This document shows positions 1-9,720 of a stretch of 64,000 nt of DNA, in pieces. Location of the stretch: NCBI GenBank assembly GCA_035610835.1, contig CM069457.1, positions 15,594,149-15,658,148 on the forward strand, in the 5' to 3' direction. Made by a program: the position numbers and the translations under genes. Every line of letters begins with the position of its first letter. Position 1 is the stretch's first letter. The notes under the pieces are model-generated. The model was not told the origin of the DNA and made no database searches. It saw only the letters and a program-made list of their open reading frames with translations. The DNA comes from Ophiura sarsii (Eukaryota > Echinodermata > Ophiuroidea > Amphilepidida > Ophiuridae).

Positions 1-92
1 TATTGATCGAAGCTATGACGAAAGACGTCTCTGTTTCATGTATTGATATTATCGATTGAATTCCTGCGTGATACCGTCCAGCGACCTGTTGC

Positions 93-487
93 ACTAATAA
101 AACCCTATTGTATAATTCACGGACATAAATTATGCTAATGAGCTCATTAAATGACGTCACTCGCATCATCGGGTTTTCCCGATGATTGAAATACGTTGAT
201 TGAAATTCTAGGTCGAGTAAAATGATGTTCTTATTTGTTGTCTGTGAGCTTTTCTGATTTTTTTCCCGTTTTGGAATATTTTTTTATTGAAAATAGACAG
301 TTCAAAGTAAACGTTGGTTCCAAGTTCAACTGACAGCACATGTATTAAAGGCGACAGCAACGGCAATATGCAAGCAACATTTGAGAAAAAACGATGCCCG
401 ACTTTGCAAGAAATTGTACGGGGAAGTGTACGGGTGAACATGACAAACCAAAACAGCCTAGTAACTAATCACCTCCGTGGCGCAATT

Positions 488-527
<40 letters not shown>

Positions 528-706
528 GAGTCCAGCCGGGGGCGTTGTTACTTTTTGCATTTAATGCAGCTTGACAAACAAATCACAGTAAAAATATAAT
601 ATTGACAAAATCACAGACCACTTACACAAAAATCGCATCTGCGCATGCTCCTGTCGTGATCGAAATCCACCACACAAGCAATGGGCGAGTTTTATAAGTG
701 TGTTGC
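93..706. other. 614-nt segment with tRNA-Asn, flanked by TGTTGC direct repeats
   Basis: Present in block A but missing from block B, where GACCTGTTGCTGATGAGG runs straight through near 2171-2188. Copies of TGTTGC stand at 87-92 and 701-706. This is either an insertion with a 6-bp target duplication or a microhomology deletion in block B. No reading frame or terminal inverted repeat is seen in it. Confidence 0.65.
471..544 (+). tRNA. tRNA-Asn (GTT), slightly degenerate
   Basis: 74-nt cloverleaf. Acceptor ACCTCCG (471-477) pairs with CGGGGGC (537-543), discriminator G544. Anticodon stem TTCGG/CCGAA with loop CTGTTAA, anticodon GTT at 505-507. T loop TTCGAGT. Internal A and B promoter boxes look intact. 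Two departures from a perfect fold are an A-C mismatch at the first acceptor pair and a G-G mismatch in the T stem, so it may be a fading copy. It lies inside a 614-nt segment absent from the duplicated block downstream. Confidence 0.8.
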
Positions 707-1117
707 TGATGAGGCGGATTTAGTTACGATGACATCACAATATTGGGTACAGTGCAACAGAGCATAAATACCCAAATATTGAATTATAAATATAGTGCTT
801 TCTGAGTGTTGTACAACCATAAACATTTCAATCCTAAGTATGTGTACCATATATAATCAAAACAACTTTGCATTGGAACCTATAAGAGACATTTACACAT
901 GTTAGTGATATATTAGCCGCATTAGGAGAGTCCCATTTTACTCCTCGACTTTGCAAGGTGTAGACACGAGACATGAAAGAATAAAAGAGTCTGTCCAGAA
1001 GGACTATCCTTCATTGTACATACTTATCGACCTGAGGGTCCAGTGACCATGGGACAATGCCGCGTTCGAATTTATAACTTCTATTCTTTCTGGTCTATTC
1101 TTATACTTCATATACAG

Positions 1118-1396
1118 ATATATGTCTTTCGGAACCAGATGTTCAAGATATTGTGAAAACTTGCAATCTTCGTTACCTCAATGATGTATACATATATCTT
1201 GGTCTTGAAGACAAAGATATCGAAAATGAAAAACTAAGAGATACTCATAATCCTAAGAAACAGGCACAGAATATCCTGAATCATTGGCGTGATAGAAATG
1301 GAGTGAAAGCTACGAGAAGATCATTTATAAAGGCTATGGAGAGGTCCCAAGATTGCAGGGTATCATTGGGTACACTGAAGCGCATATGGACTATGA
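1118..1396 (+). CDS. Death-domain exon, copy A (gene 1)
   Basis: 279-nt exon between an acceptor ending ATACAG at 1117 and a donor GTAAGT at 1397. It starts and ends in phase 1, so it can be duplicated or skipped without breaking frame. The product has a typical Death-fold pattern: an LGLEDKDIEN helix-2/3 segment, QAQNILNHWRDRNG (helix 4/5 with the conserved Trp), then a KATRRSFIKAME helix. Death domains mediate homotypic assembly in apoptosis and NF-kB signalling. Copy B at 2592-2870 differs by only a few residues (Asn/Lys, Asn/Tyr, His/Leu, Ser/Ala). No frame break is seen, so it is not obviously a pseudo-exon. Confidence 0.82.
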
Positions 1397-4300
1397 GTAA
1401 GTAAATTGGATTTTTTCTTTTAAATTCTGAAATTTAAAGAAAGCCAAAATCTTATAATAATAACAATATCATCAACCCTAGATTTAGATTAAATTAATAA
1501 TCATTATATTGTGTTATATCATGATAGGCCTGATTTCAACCATGTGATAGTTTTTACTATCATTATGGCTGGACAAGAATGATGTGATATCATGATATAA
1601 AACAAATATTGAATGCCTTTTGTTTGTGTAATAGTAAAACTATATCACTCGGTCCAATTTGGATTATTCCATTACAACTCGGCTTCGCCTCGTGCAATGG
1701 AAAAATTCAAATTTGACCTTGTGATATAGTTTGTACTATCACACGCTCAGGCATTAAATATTTGTATATTATCACCCTTTTTATTTATAAGCTCTATCTT
1801 ATCTCGATTGGGTCATGCCAAGAATGCAAACGCGTTAGCCCAGGGACGTAGCAAGGTACCAAAAATATGTTTAGTCAATTTTGACCTTTGTCTTTCGATT
1901 ACAAATATGTTTAAAGGATACCCGTGTCATGGAACTTTATAGCGCTCAGATATGTAGCATTAGTATTATACAGATCACTTTTGTAGGGTTAAAGTTTTTA
2001 AAAGTACCACGTAAAGATAAAATCGGCTTTAGAAAAACCCCAATCACATGTATATGTATAATGGACGTCGCTATATGGATCAAAGCTATGACGAAAGACT
2101 TACGAGATGTCCGTGTCTGTGTTTCATGTATTGACATTATCGATTGAATTCCTGCGTGATACCGTCCAGCGACCTGTTGCTGATGAGGCGGGTTTGGTTA
2201 CGATGACATCACAATATTGGGTACAGTGCAACAGGAGCATAAATGCCCAAATATTGAATTATAAATATAGTGCTTTCTGAGTGTTGTACAACCATAAACA
2301 TTTCAATCCTAAGTATGTACACCATATATAATCAAAACAGCTTTGCATTGGAACCTATAAGAGACATTTACACATGTTAGTGATATATTAGCCGCATTAG
2401 GAGAGTCCCATTTTACTCCTCGACTTTGCAAGGTGTAGACACGAGACATGAGAGAATAAAAGAGTCTGTCCAGAAGGACTATCCTTCATTGTACATACTT
2501 ATCGACCTGAGGGTCCAGTGACCATGGGACAATGCCGCGTTCGAATTTATAACTTTTATTTTTTTGGTCTATTCTTATACTTCATATACAGATAGATGTC
2601 TTTCGGAACCAGATGTTCAAGATATTGTGAAAACTTGCAAGCTTCGTTACCTCTATGATGTATATATATATCTTGGTCTTGAAGACAAAGATATCGAAAA
2701 TGAAAAACTAAGAGATACTCATAATCCTAAGAAACAGGCACAGAATATCCTGAATCTTTGGCGTGATAGAAATGGAGTGAAAGCTACGAGGAGAGCATTT
2801 GTAAAGGCTATGGAGAGGTCCCAAGATTGCAGGGCGTCATTGGGTACACTGAAGCGCATATGGACAATGAGTAAGTAAATTGGACTTTTTCTTTTAAACA
2901 ATAACAATATTATCAACCCTAGATTTAGATTAAATTAATAATCATTATATGGTATGATCACCCTTTTTATTTATGAGCTCTATCTAATCTCACTTGGGTC
3001 ATGCCAATAATGCAAACACGTTAGCCACAGGGTGGTGAGGGGACAGAACTTATAACCTCCTGTTTATGAAACCCGCGCCGCTCTACATGACCGGATGCTC
3101 CAACATTGTTATAATGCAGTCGATAGGACAGGTTTCCAGACTTGGTTTGACAAGTTCAACTTGGGAATGAAGACCATAGAGAAAAGAGAATATATATTTC
3201 AGGATATCGTGTGGAGTTAGCTTTATGAGTGTGTTCATCAATAACAATTAGATCGTTGGTCTAATAAAATGTACGATAAAAGAAGTCCACTTTGAATAGT
3301 TCGATGTGTTTATGGTTGATAGGAAAAAACTTTAGGTCCCAGATACTGGCATACTAGAACATAACATTTGCCAGTATCGATCGATACTGGTACGTTGTTA
3401 TGTTCCAGGATCGTTCGATACCGGTACATATGCCGTACCAGTAGTATTTTCTCCCAGTATTGAACGATACTGGTACATTATTGTGTTCCAGTATCGCCCG
3501 ATACTGGTATATTTTATATGTTCCAGTATCGTCCGATACTGGAACACTGACTTATCACTGACTTATGCATCAGTATCGAAGCGATACTAGTACAGTCCAT
3601 AATCCGCTTTTCTGTTGATTTTATTAATAGGTAATACCGCTGAGCATGCCGAGCCAGGTAGTGAATCCTATACTGCAAAACGCCCTCTCCTCCCAAGAGA
3701 AGAAGACCAGGCAGATCATGGACAGATGGTAGACCAACCAACGAGAGACCACGCTCAGACCAGTCAAACATCGGTGTCACATGTTAGCGGAGGAACACGC
3801 AATGTTTCCCAAAAAGGAGACGGTGGCATTGCCGTAGGCGGTAACGTAACTGGACCAATACATATCTACAATAGCATCAAGGGCAATCAAGGCAAGTTGT
3901 GTCAGATATTTATTTCATTATCTAGTATTGCATTTTGTTCATCTAACTCTGTGCGGTGACGTCAGAGCGTATTATAATGATTGATACAGAAGTTGAACGC
4001 GATGTATACAGATGTAAACTGCGCCAATAAAGTATCTAAACACTTACAAATGGTCAGATTGATCGGAACCTAAAATAGTATGCAAAAAAAAAAGTAATTC
4101 GATGCAAATCAAGCAAGAGCGTTGTACTGTGACGAATAAGATCAGTATTATTTTTGCCCGCCTTTTATAATTGATTTGTTTGTCGCGTGTAGGATAAATC
4201 GATTGCGATGAACATCAGCATTAATTGTCAATAACAAAACAAAAGAGTCAGAGAAGGGAGGCATAAATCAATAATTAATCAGTCATTAGTTGTCATGGTT

Positions 4301-7300
4301 AAGTAAACAGAACAAATTGGTGTCTTTTGTCTTGATTTTGTATGTGTGTGATGCTTGTGTGAGTTCCCTTCTGGAATTGGGGTGAATAGGAAATTTTACA
4401 ACTTTTGAATTCGACCTTAAGCCACTCAAGTGCCCACAAATCCGCCAAACAACATCGCAGCGCAAAAAAAGAGGTGTCAAAATACGCAGAAGATAACTGT
4501 GAATTGAATTAATTAATTATTTTTTTGCATACTATTTCAGGTTCCGATGAATCTGACCATTTTCAATGTAAGTGTTTATATACTTTATTGGCGCAGTTTA
4601 TATACATTAGGTTGGCATAGGATAGTACGGGAGGATAGTTACTCTACATAAAACACTATAGTTGATTAGCAGACATTGGCAGATTTACCATTTCAGTCAG
4701 AGGTAACAGAAGCAAAAGAGGGAGGCTCTCGAGGTAATCGTAATATGCTAGGTTAATCTTTGAATAAGTTCATCAGGATTGTATATTGAAATGATAAAAA
4801 TGTTTTGTTGTACAAATCCAATTATCTACTCACATGCTAGACACTTTCGTCTCCCCGTTCGGAAGACTTCTTCGGTAGTGACTGATTCACTTGTTTTTCC
4901 CGCGAGATTTACTTGCACTCTCGGTTCCAGGAAGCTCAGGTGTTGTTAACAGTTGTTAACATGATTTAGAGAATAAATACCCTCGTCGCGGTTGATGATT
5001 TTGGCCCCCTGCCTTCGTATCCAAATGGATTCTCTTATCCATCGCTTACGTTTGGCATAGTCTTTGTCAAGGATTGATGCCCAGTCCCAGTCGATTGTGT
5101 GATTCTTTTGTGCTATGTTGTTCCGTCGTAGAATATTTTCTGTTGGCTCTCGTGAACTTCTTGTCGCTTACTTTCTTGGCATCTTTCTTGTGTTCGTTAA
5201 GCCTTGTTCCAAACAGACGGTCTGTCTCACCGACGTAGGCCTTGTCACAAGAGTGACAGTGACAAGGGATCTTGTAAACACAATCGCTGGTCTGTAACGT
5301 GTCTCATTTGTCTTTGGGATGCACTAATAGCCGTTTAAGTGTGTTGTATGGTTTCATTTCAGTCTGGATGTCGTACTTCTTAAAGTGTTATTTATCATTA
5401 TTTATAGTTAATATTTTAGTTCAATTGTCAAAATCTTCTCACGTAACGCGTGTTATCGATTTTCGCAGCGGTCTCACATTAACATGAGCTGATATTTCAT
5501 GTTAGTGTAAGCATGAGGATATAGCCTAAGTTTGGGTATTAAAATACAAAAGATGGACACTTCATTCAAATTACTCTTACAGTTATAGAGATGAGAATAA
5601 AGAATGGCGCGCTAAAATGTAACGCCTGTTACCATGGAATCGTACATATGTATAGATGTTTACTCAATATCAAATTCATTTTTTTTTACTTTTGGATTTT
5701 ACAGAGGCTAAACAAGTTGATTCCAAGGTGACTGGATGGAGAAAACAGCTTAAAAAGAAATATTCTCAAACCAGAAGCAAGATAAGATTCGGTAGCTTTA
5801 GAAACTCTGTAGTTGATACGGGTGATATATTTGTAGATTTGACAATACTCAAAGATAAAAATAATATGTTAGGTATTGATGGTAACAAATTAAAATCTTA
5901 TGCCGAGTTGTTCACCATAAAGGATACAAAAGGGAGATCATGCAAACATGTAATACTACGTGGCTTAGCAGGCAGTGGTAAAAGCACACTCATTTCAAGA
6001 ATTGCTTATCTCTGGGCCACAGATCCGGAAATCCTGGACAAATTCACGCTGGTCATTACTTTGGATGTAAGAAAATTTGCAGCAGGGGATAGACTTGAGC
6101 AAACTGTGATAAATCAGTTGCTGCCCAGAGTAACGCCTTTTGAAATTGTAAGCGTTATTGGCCATGCAGGGTCAAATTGTCTCTTTCTGATAGATGGATT
6201 TGATGAGCTATCTCAGAAATCATGGGAAGATGAAACTCATGTACTAGATAGCCCTTTATTAGAAGAATGCTGTTTGCTTGTAACAACTAGGCCTCACATG
6301 GTTGACAGATTTTGCCAAAGATATCTGACTTTGACATGTGTCCATGTAAAATTATCAGGGTTTTCAGATATTAGTGTGGATGAGTATTTAATCAAATTTT
6401 TCAACATCCATAAGAAATCGCCTTCTGAGGTAGACCTTAAGTCTAAATACGAGTCTCTGTCTAATAGAATTCAAAAAGTTCCAATACTTAATGACTTAGC
6501 AAAATTCCCCATTCTTCTACTGATGCTCTGCCATTTATCACTTGACTCAGATCTTGATCATGACTTGCCTGAAAGTCTGACAGAACTGTATATTGAAGGA
6601 GTCTCATATTTGAACAAACACTGGGAAGAAAGATATAAACAAGACAAAGACGATGTCATGAAAGAACTGGGTCAAATTGCTATAGATACGTTATTTGAAG
6701 ACAAATTGGCATTTGATGCAAAAGACCTGCGTGCTGATTGTGTCACAGATGCATGCCAAATTGGGTTAGTGTTCAAAGAAGAGATGGAAAGAAATAAGAC
6801 AGTAGTTTCCTTTATTCATAAAACATTTCATGAATTCTGTTCAGCTTTTTACTGGGCAAAGTTGGTTGATGATGGCAATGTGAATAGGTTTCAATATTAC
6901 CTTAACAAAATTACCTACGAAAATGTCACTTACACGGAATATCTATTGCGTTTCTGTTGTGGATTAAGCATCAAAGCTGCTTCTTTTATTTTTCCACACG
7001 TTATCAATCTCACTTTATGTGGAAGAAATCGTGAAGACTGGCAAATCCCCTATATATTATTATATGAGACTAAATCAAAAGGGAAACTCATTGACCAATT
7101 GATAGCAAATGACTCATTGGTGTGTGCATCATCACTCAAAGAGGTGTACATTGAGTGTGCATTTAGTGTACAGTGTGAGATACTTATTAGAATGTTGAGT
7201 TGTATATCCTCGCTCGAGACCTTGACATTAGAATGTGATGTTGGATCTGTAGGAGAGTTGCACACTGGAATAACTATTAGACTACAATCACTGATGAAAT

Positions 7301-9720
7301 GCCATATAAAATCACGGCCCATCAATGCAAACACACTGGTAAGGATATTAGGGTGTATGCCATCTATTAAGATGCTGGGAGTGTATGGTGTTGATGGGAT
7401 ATTGGATGCTAACATATCTGTAGTGTGTAGTCTGCTCAAGCGTTTCATTATAGGATCCATCAATGTGAACACACTGGTTAGGTTAATAGGATGTATGCCA
7501 TCTATTGAGATGCTGCAAGTGATTGGTGATGTTGGGACATTGGATGCTAATATATCTGTAGTGTGTAATCTGCTCAAGAGTTTCAGGATAGAATCAGATT
7601 CCCTCAATGTGAATACACTTGTTAGGTTATTAGGATGCATGCCATCTATTGAGCGGTTGAGAGTGGATGGTGTTAATGGGATATTGGATGCTAACATATC
7701 TGTAGTGTGTAATCTGCTCAAGAGTTTCAGGATAGAAGCATGGTCCATCAATGTGAATACACTGGTTAGGCGGGTGGCTAGGTTAATAGGATGTATGCCA
7801 TCTAATGAGATGCTGGAAGTGCATGGTGTTGATGGGACATTGGATGCTAACATATCTGCAGTGTGTAATCTGCCCAAGAGGTTCAGGATGGCATCACGGT
7901 CCATCAATGTGAATGCACTAGTTAGGTTATTACGATGTATGCCATCTATTGAGAGGCTGAGAGTGGGTGGTGTTGAGGGGACATTGGATGCTAACATATC
8001 TCTAGTGTGTAATCTGCTCAAGAGGTTCAGGATGGCATCACGGTCCATCAATGTGAATGCACTAGTTAGGTTATTACGATGTGTGCCATCTATTGAGAGG
8101 CTGAGAGTGGGTGGTGTTGAGGGGACATTGGATGCTAACATAACTGTAGTGTGTAATCTGCTTAAGAGTTTCAGGATAGAATCACGGTCCATCAATGTGA
8201 ATGCACTAGTTAGGTTATTACGATGTATGCCATCTATTGAGAGGCTGAGAGTGGATGAAGTTGAGGGGACATTGGATGCTAACATATATGTAGTGTGTAA
8301 TTTGCTCAAGAGTTTCATAATTATAGGAATACGGCCAAGGTTCATCAATGTGATTGCACTAGTTAGGTTATTAGGATGTATGCCATCTATTGAGAGGCTG
8401 AGAGTGGATGGTGTTGTGGGGACATTGGATGCTAACATATCTGTAGTGTGTAATGTGCTCAAGAGTTTCAGGATAGAATCACGGTCCATCAATGTGAATG
8501 CACTTGTTAGGTTAATAGGATGTATGCCATCTATTGAGAGGCTGAGAGTGGATCAAGTTGAGGGGACATTGGATGCTAACATATCTGTAGTATGTAATCT
8601 GCTCAAGAGTTTCATTATAGGAATACGGTCAAGGTTCATCAATGTGAATACACTTGTTAGGTTACTAGGATGTATGCCATCTATTGAGATGCTGAAAGTG
8701 TATGAGGTTGATGGGACATTGGATGCTAACATATCTGTAGTGTGTAATCTGCTCAAGAGTTTCAGGATAGAATCATGGTCCATCAATGTGAATACACTTG
8801 TTAGGTTATTAGGATGTATGCCATCTATTGAGACACTGAAAGTGTATGGGGTTGATGGGACATTGGATGCTAAAATGTCTGTGATAGCGCTCACGACATT
8901 CCATGTCGCCGCCCGACGAATAAGGCTTAACACGTTGATCATGATTTTAGATTGTATGCAATCACTTGAGAAATTGATATATGATAAAGTAGAGATTGTG
9001 AGAGAACCGGTTGCTAACACATCTATAGGGTGTAAATCTGTCAAGACATTTTCTATAAAGAAACTTCAGTGGAAACATGTTGGTATGATAAGAAGTACAC
9101 CAAAGAAGGATGACACCAAAGACGACCTTGAAGATAACGACTACGATAACGATGACGATACCGGCAATGAAGATAGCGACGATGACGATAACGACAGCGA
9201 TGACGATACCAGCAATGAAGATAGCGATGATGACGATAACGACGACGACGACGATACCAGCAATGAAGATAGCGACGATGACGATAACGACGACGACGAC
9301 GGTACCAGCAATGAAGATAGCGACGATGACGATAACGACGACGACGACGATACCAGCAATGAAGATAGCGACGATGAAGATAATGACGACGACGACGGAG
9401 ATGACACCTACAACTACGATGACGACAAAGATGACGACGATGACAACGATGACGACATGGATATAGAAATCAGTGCAAACACCCTAGTATGGTGTTGTCT
9501 GTTATCACGTCATGTCTTTGTAGACGCTTACATGAACCGTTGTTTCACTGAGACTTGTGAAGGACATTTGGCAACAGTGTATGAAGATTTTGATTCAGTT
9601 TGTGAACAATTTGATGCTATTTGTGGGGACGTTGGTATTAGCATATCACCTACATGTAAATACTCGTTTATGAAGAAATTCACCTTAACGAGGGTTTGTG
9701 ATGATGCTGATTTGATTTAA
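1118..9720 (+). CDS. Gene 1: Death-domain NACHT-LRR receptor with acidic tail (5' partial)
   Basis: Model joins 1118-1396, 2592-2870, 3631-3891 and 5705-9720. All internal junctions are phase 1 and the joined frame is open to the TAA at 9718-9720. With one Death exon the visible part is about 1517 residues. Module order is Death, linker, NACHT, winged helix, about 11 LRR-like units, acidic stretch, conserved Cys-rich end. By family knowledge this is an NLR: a cytosolic STAND ATPase that oligomerises on ligand sensing and recruits partners through Death-domain contacts. The first Death exon needs one upstream base, so at least one 5' exon, including the start codon, lies outside the window or is unrecognised. 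Whether both Death exons are used together or alternatively cannot be told. Paralogous to the genes at 21376 and 48678, which carry OTU instead of Death. Confidence 0.85.
1512..1765. mobile_element. Foldback MITE-like insertion in Death-exon copy A intron
   Basis: Inverted arms of about 45 nt: ACAAATATTGAATGCC... (about 1606-1650) and the complementary ...GGCATTAAATATTTGT (about 1722-1764), with GTGATATAGTTTGTACTATC-like ends. Absent at the matching point of copy B. No coding capacity. Confidence 0.6.
2592..2870 (+). CDS. Death-domain exon, copy B (gene 1)
   Basis: 279-nt phase 1-1 exon with acceptor ATACAG ending at 2591 and donor GTAAGT at 2871. It encodes the same Death-fold segment as copy A (CLSEPDVQDIVKTCKLRYLY, then LGLEDKDIEN, NLWRDRNGVKATRRAF). 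The flanking introns are also duplicated, so the block of about 2 kb was copied in tandem recently. This copy is the one next to the linker exon at 3631 and is the more likely obligatory one. Splicing of A to B would give a double Death receptor, since the frame permits it. Confidence 0.85.
3371..3590. repeat. Array of six 20-bp palindromes
   Basis: CCAGTATCGATCGATACTGG at 3371-3390, with variants at 3405-3424, 3454-3473, 3488-3507, 3523-3542 and 3571-3590, separated by about 14-30 nt. The shared consensus is CCAGTATCGNNCGATACTGG. It lies in the gene 1 intron just upstream of the linker exon. It could be a short satellite or a cluster of dyad binding sites. Confidence 0.85.
3631..3891 (+). 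CDS. Gly/Asn-rich linker exon type A (gene 1)
   Basis: 261-nt phase 1-1 exon after the acceptor TTAATAG at 3630. It is low-complexity and polar (Gln/Thr/Ser-rich), then ends in the motif GGIAVGGNVTGPIHIYN. The paralogous exon in gene 2 (28483-28749) is nearly identical but one codon longer at the 3' end and with a Leu-Gly insertion. The donor here is GC rather than GT: CAAG followed by GCAAGT, where the paralogue has GTAAGT. The domain is not catalytic. The beta-prone Gly-Asn-Val pattern resembles short amyloid-type signalling segments placed before NACHT domains in fungal and bacterial receptors, which is inference only. Confidence 0.75.
4005..4612. mobile_element. Foldback element with about 100-bp inverted arms (gene 1 intron)
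   Basis: Left arm about 4005-4100 (AAACTGCGCCAATAAAGTAT...) is the reverse complement of about 4515-4612 (...ATACTTTATTGGCGCAGTTT). The centre has no coding signal. Its right arm contains a chance acceptor and donor pair. Confidence 0.75.
4840..5310 (-). pseudogene. Penelope-like element relic: GIY-YIG endonuclease domain
   Basis: Reverse-strand translation gives VYKIPCHCHSC, AYVGETDRLFGTR, LNEHKKDAKKVSDKKFTR and, after a frame change near 5090, IDWDWASILDKDYAKRKRWI and IWIRRQGAKIINRDEG. This is the Cys-cluster plus GIY-YIG-type segment found at the end of Penelope-like retroelements. At least one frameshift or deletion is present, and the reverse transcriptase is not seen. It sits antisense in the intron before the NACHT exon of gene 1, so it is a dead insertion. 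Confidence 0.75.
5705..9720 (+). CDS. NACHT-LRR-acidic tail exon of gene 1
   Basis: Single exon after TTTTACAG at 5704, open to TAA at 9718-9720 (about 1338 residues). Walker A GLAGSGKST is at 5962-5988. Walker B CLFLIDGFDE is at about 6178-6207, with the NACHT-type Asp-Gly-Phe-Asp-Glu, and the sensor TTRP follows at about 6283-6294. The winged-helix signature FIHKTFHEFCSAFYWAK is near 6811-6861. LRR-like units run 7321-8920, an Asp/Asn/Glu stretch 9103-9470, then a conserved end (WCCLLS, SVCEQFDAICGDV, FTLTR). An upstream in-frame ATG at 5656 lies in the pyrimidine-rich intron end, which is conserved in all three genes, so it is not used as a start. Role by family: nucleotide-dependent oligomerisation switch with LRR sensing. 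The stop comes soon after FTLTR, so this copy lacks the long tail of genes 2 and 3. Confidence 0.9.
7321..8920 (+). repeat. LRR-like array, 144-nt units, gene 1
   Basis: About 11 tandem units of 48 residues, each made of two LRR-like halves: a TLVRLLGCMPSIERLRV half and a LDANISVVCNLLKSFRI half. Units are highly alike at DNA level, which indicates recent amplification or gene conversion. One unit near 7770 carries a 12-nt insertion (RRVA). Units near 8320 and 8620 have a slightly longer linker (IIGIRxRF). The last unit diverges into NTLIMILDCMQSLEKL. Confidence 0.88.
9103..9470 (+). repeat. Coding Asp/Asn/Glu repeat of gene 1
   Basis: In-frame tandem repeat rich in GAC/GAT triplets. The core unit is 48 nt (TSNEDSDDDDNDDDDD), with about five copies, followed by less regular DDD runs. 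It separates the last LRR-like half (RSTPKK) from the conserved WCCLLS...FTLTR end. The product would be a disordered, strongly acidic segment. Its repetitive nature makes length polymorphism likely. Confidence 0.88.

Larger units (their letters stand above)
704..2880 (+). repeat. Tandem duplication carrying the Death exon
   Basis: Sequence 704-1500 recurs at about 2174-2945 with only scattered differences, and 1-92 matches about 2074-2175. Copy A also has extra sequence at about 1512-1765 (a foldback element) before the shared CACCCTTTTTATTTAT part resumes. Confidence 0.85.

Noticed and set aside
3345..3600. CRISPR-like array
   Set aside because: Units are palindromes with short uneven spacers in an animal intron; no cas genes and not a bacterial context.
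4541..4567. 27-nt micro-exon between linker and NACHT of gene 1
   Set aside because: It lies in an inverted arm of a foldback element, has no counterpart in genes 2 or 3, and would form a TAG when joined to 5705.
5656..5704. ATG-led extension of the gene 1 NACHT reading frame
   Set aside because: It is the pyrimidine-rich intron end, conserved as intron in genes 2 and 3, with an AG acceptor at 5703-5704 and phase-1 partners upstream.
9110..9466. Thr/Met-rich and Ser-rich frames over the acidic repeat
   Set aside because: Out-of-frame readings of the GAC/GAT repeat.
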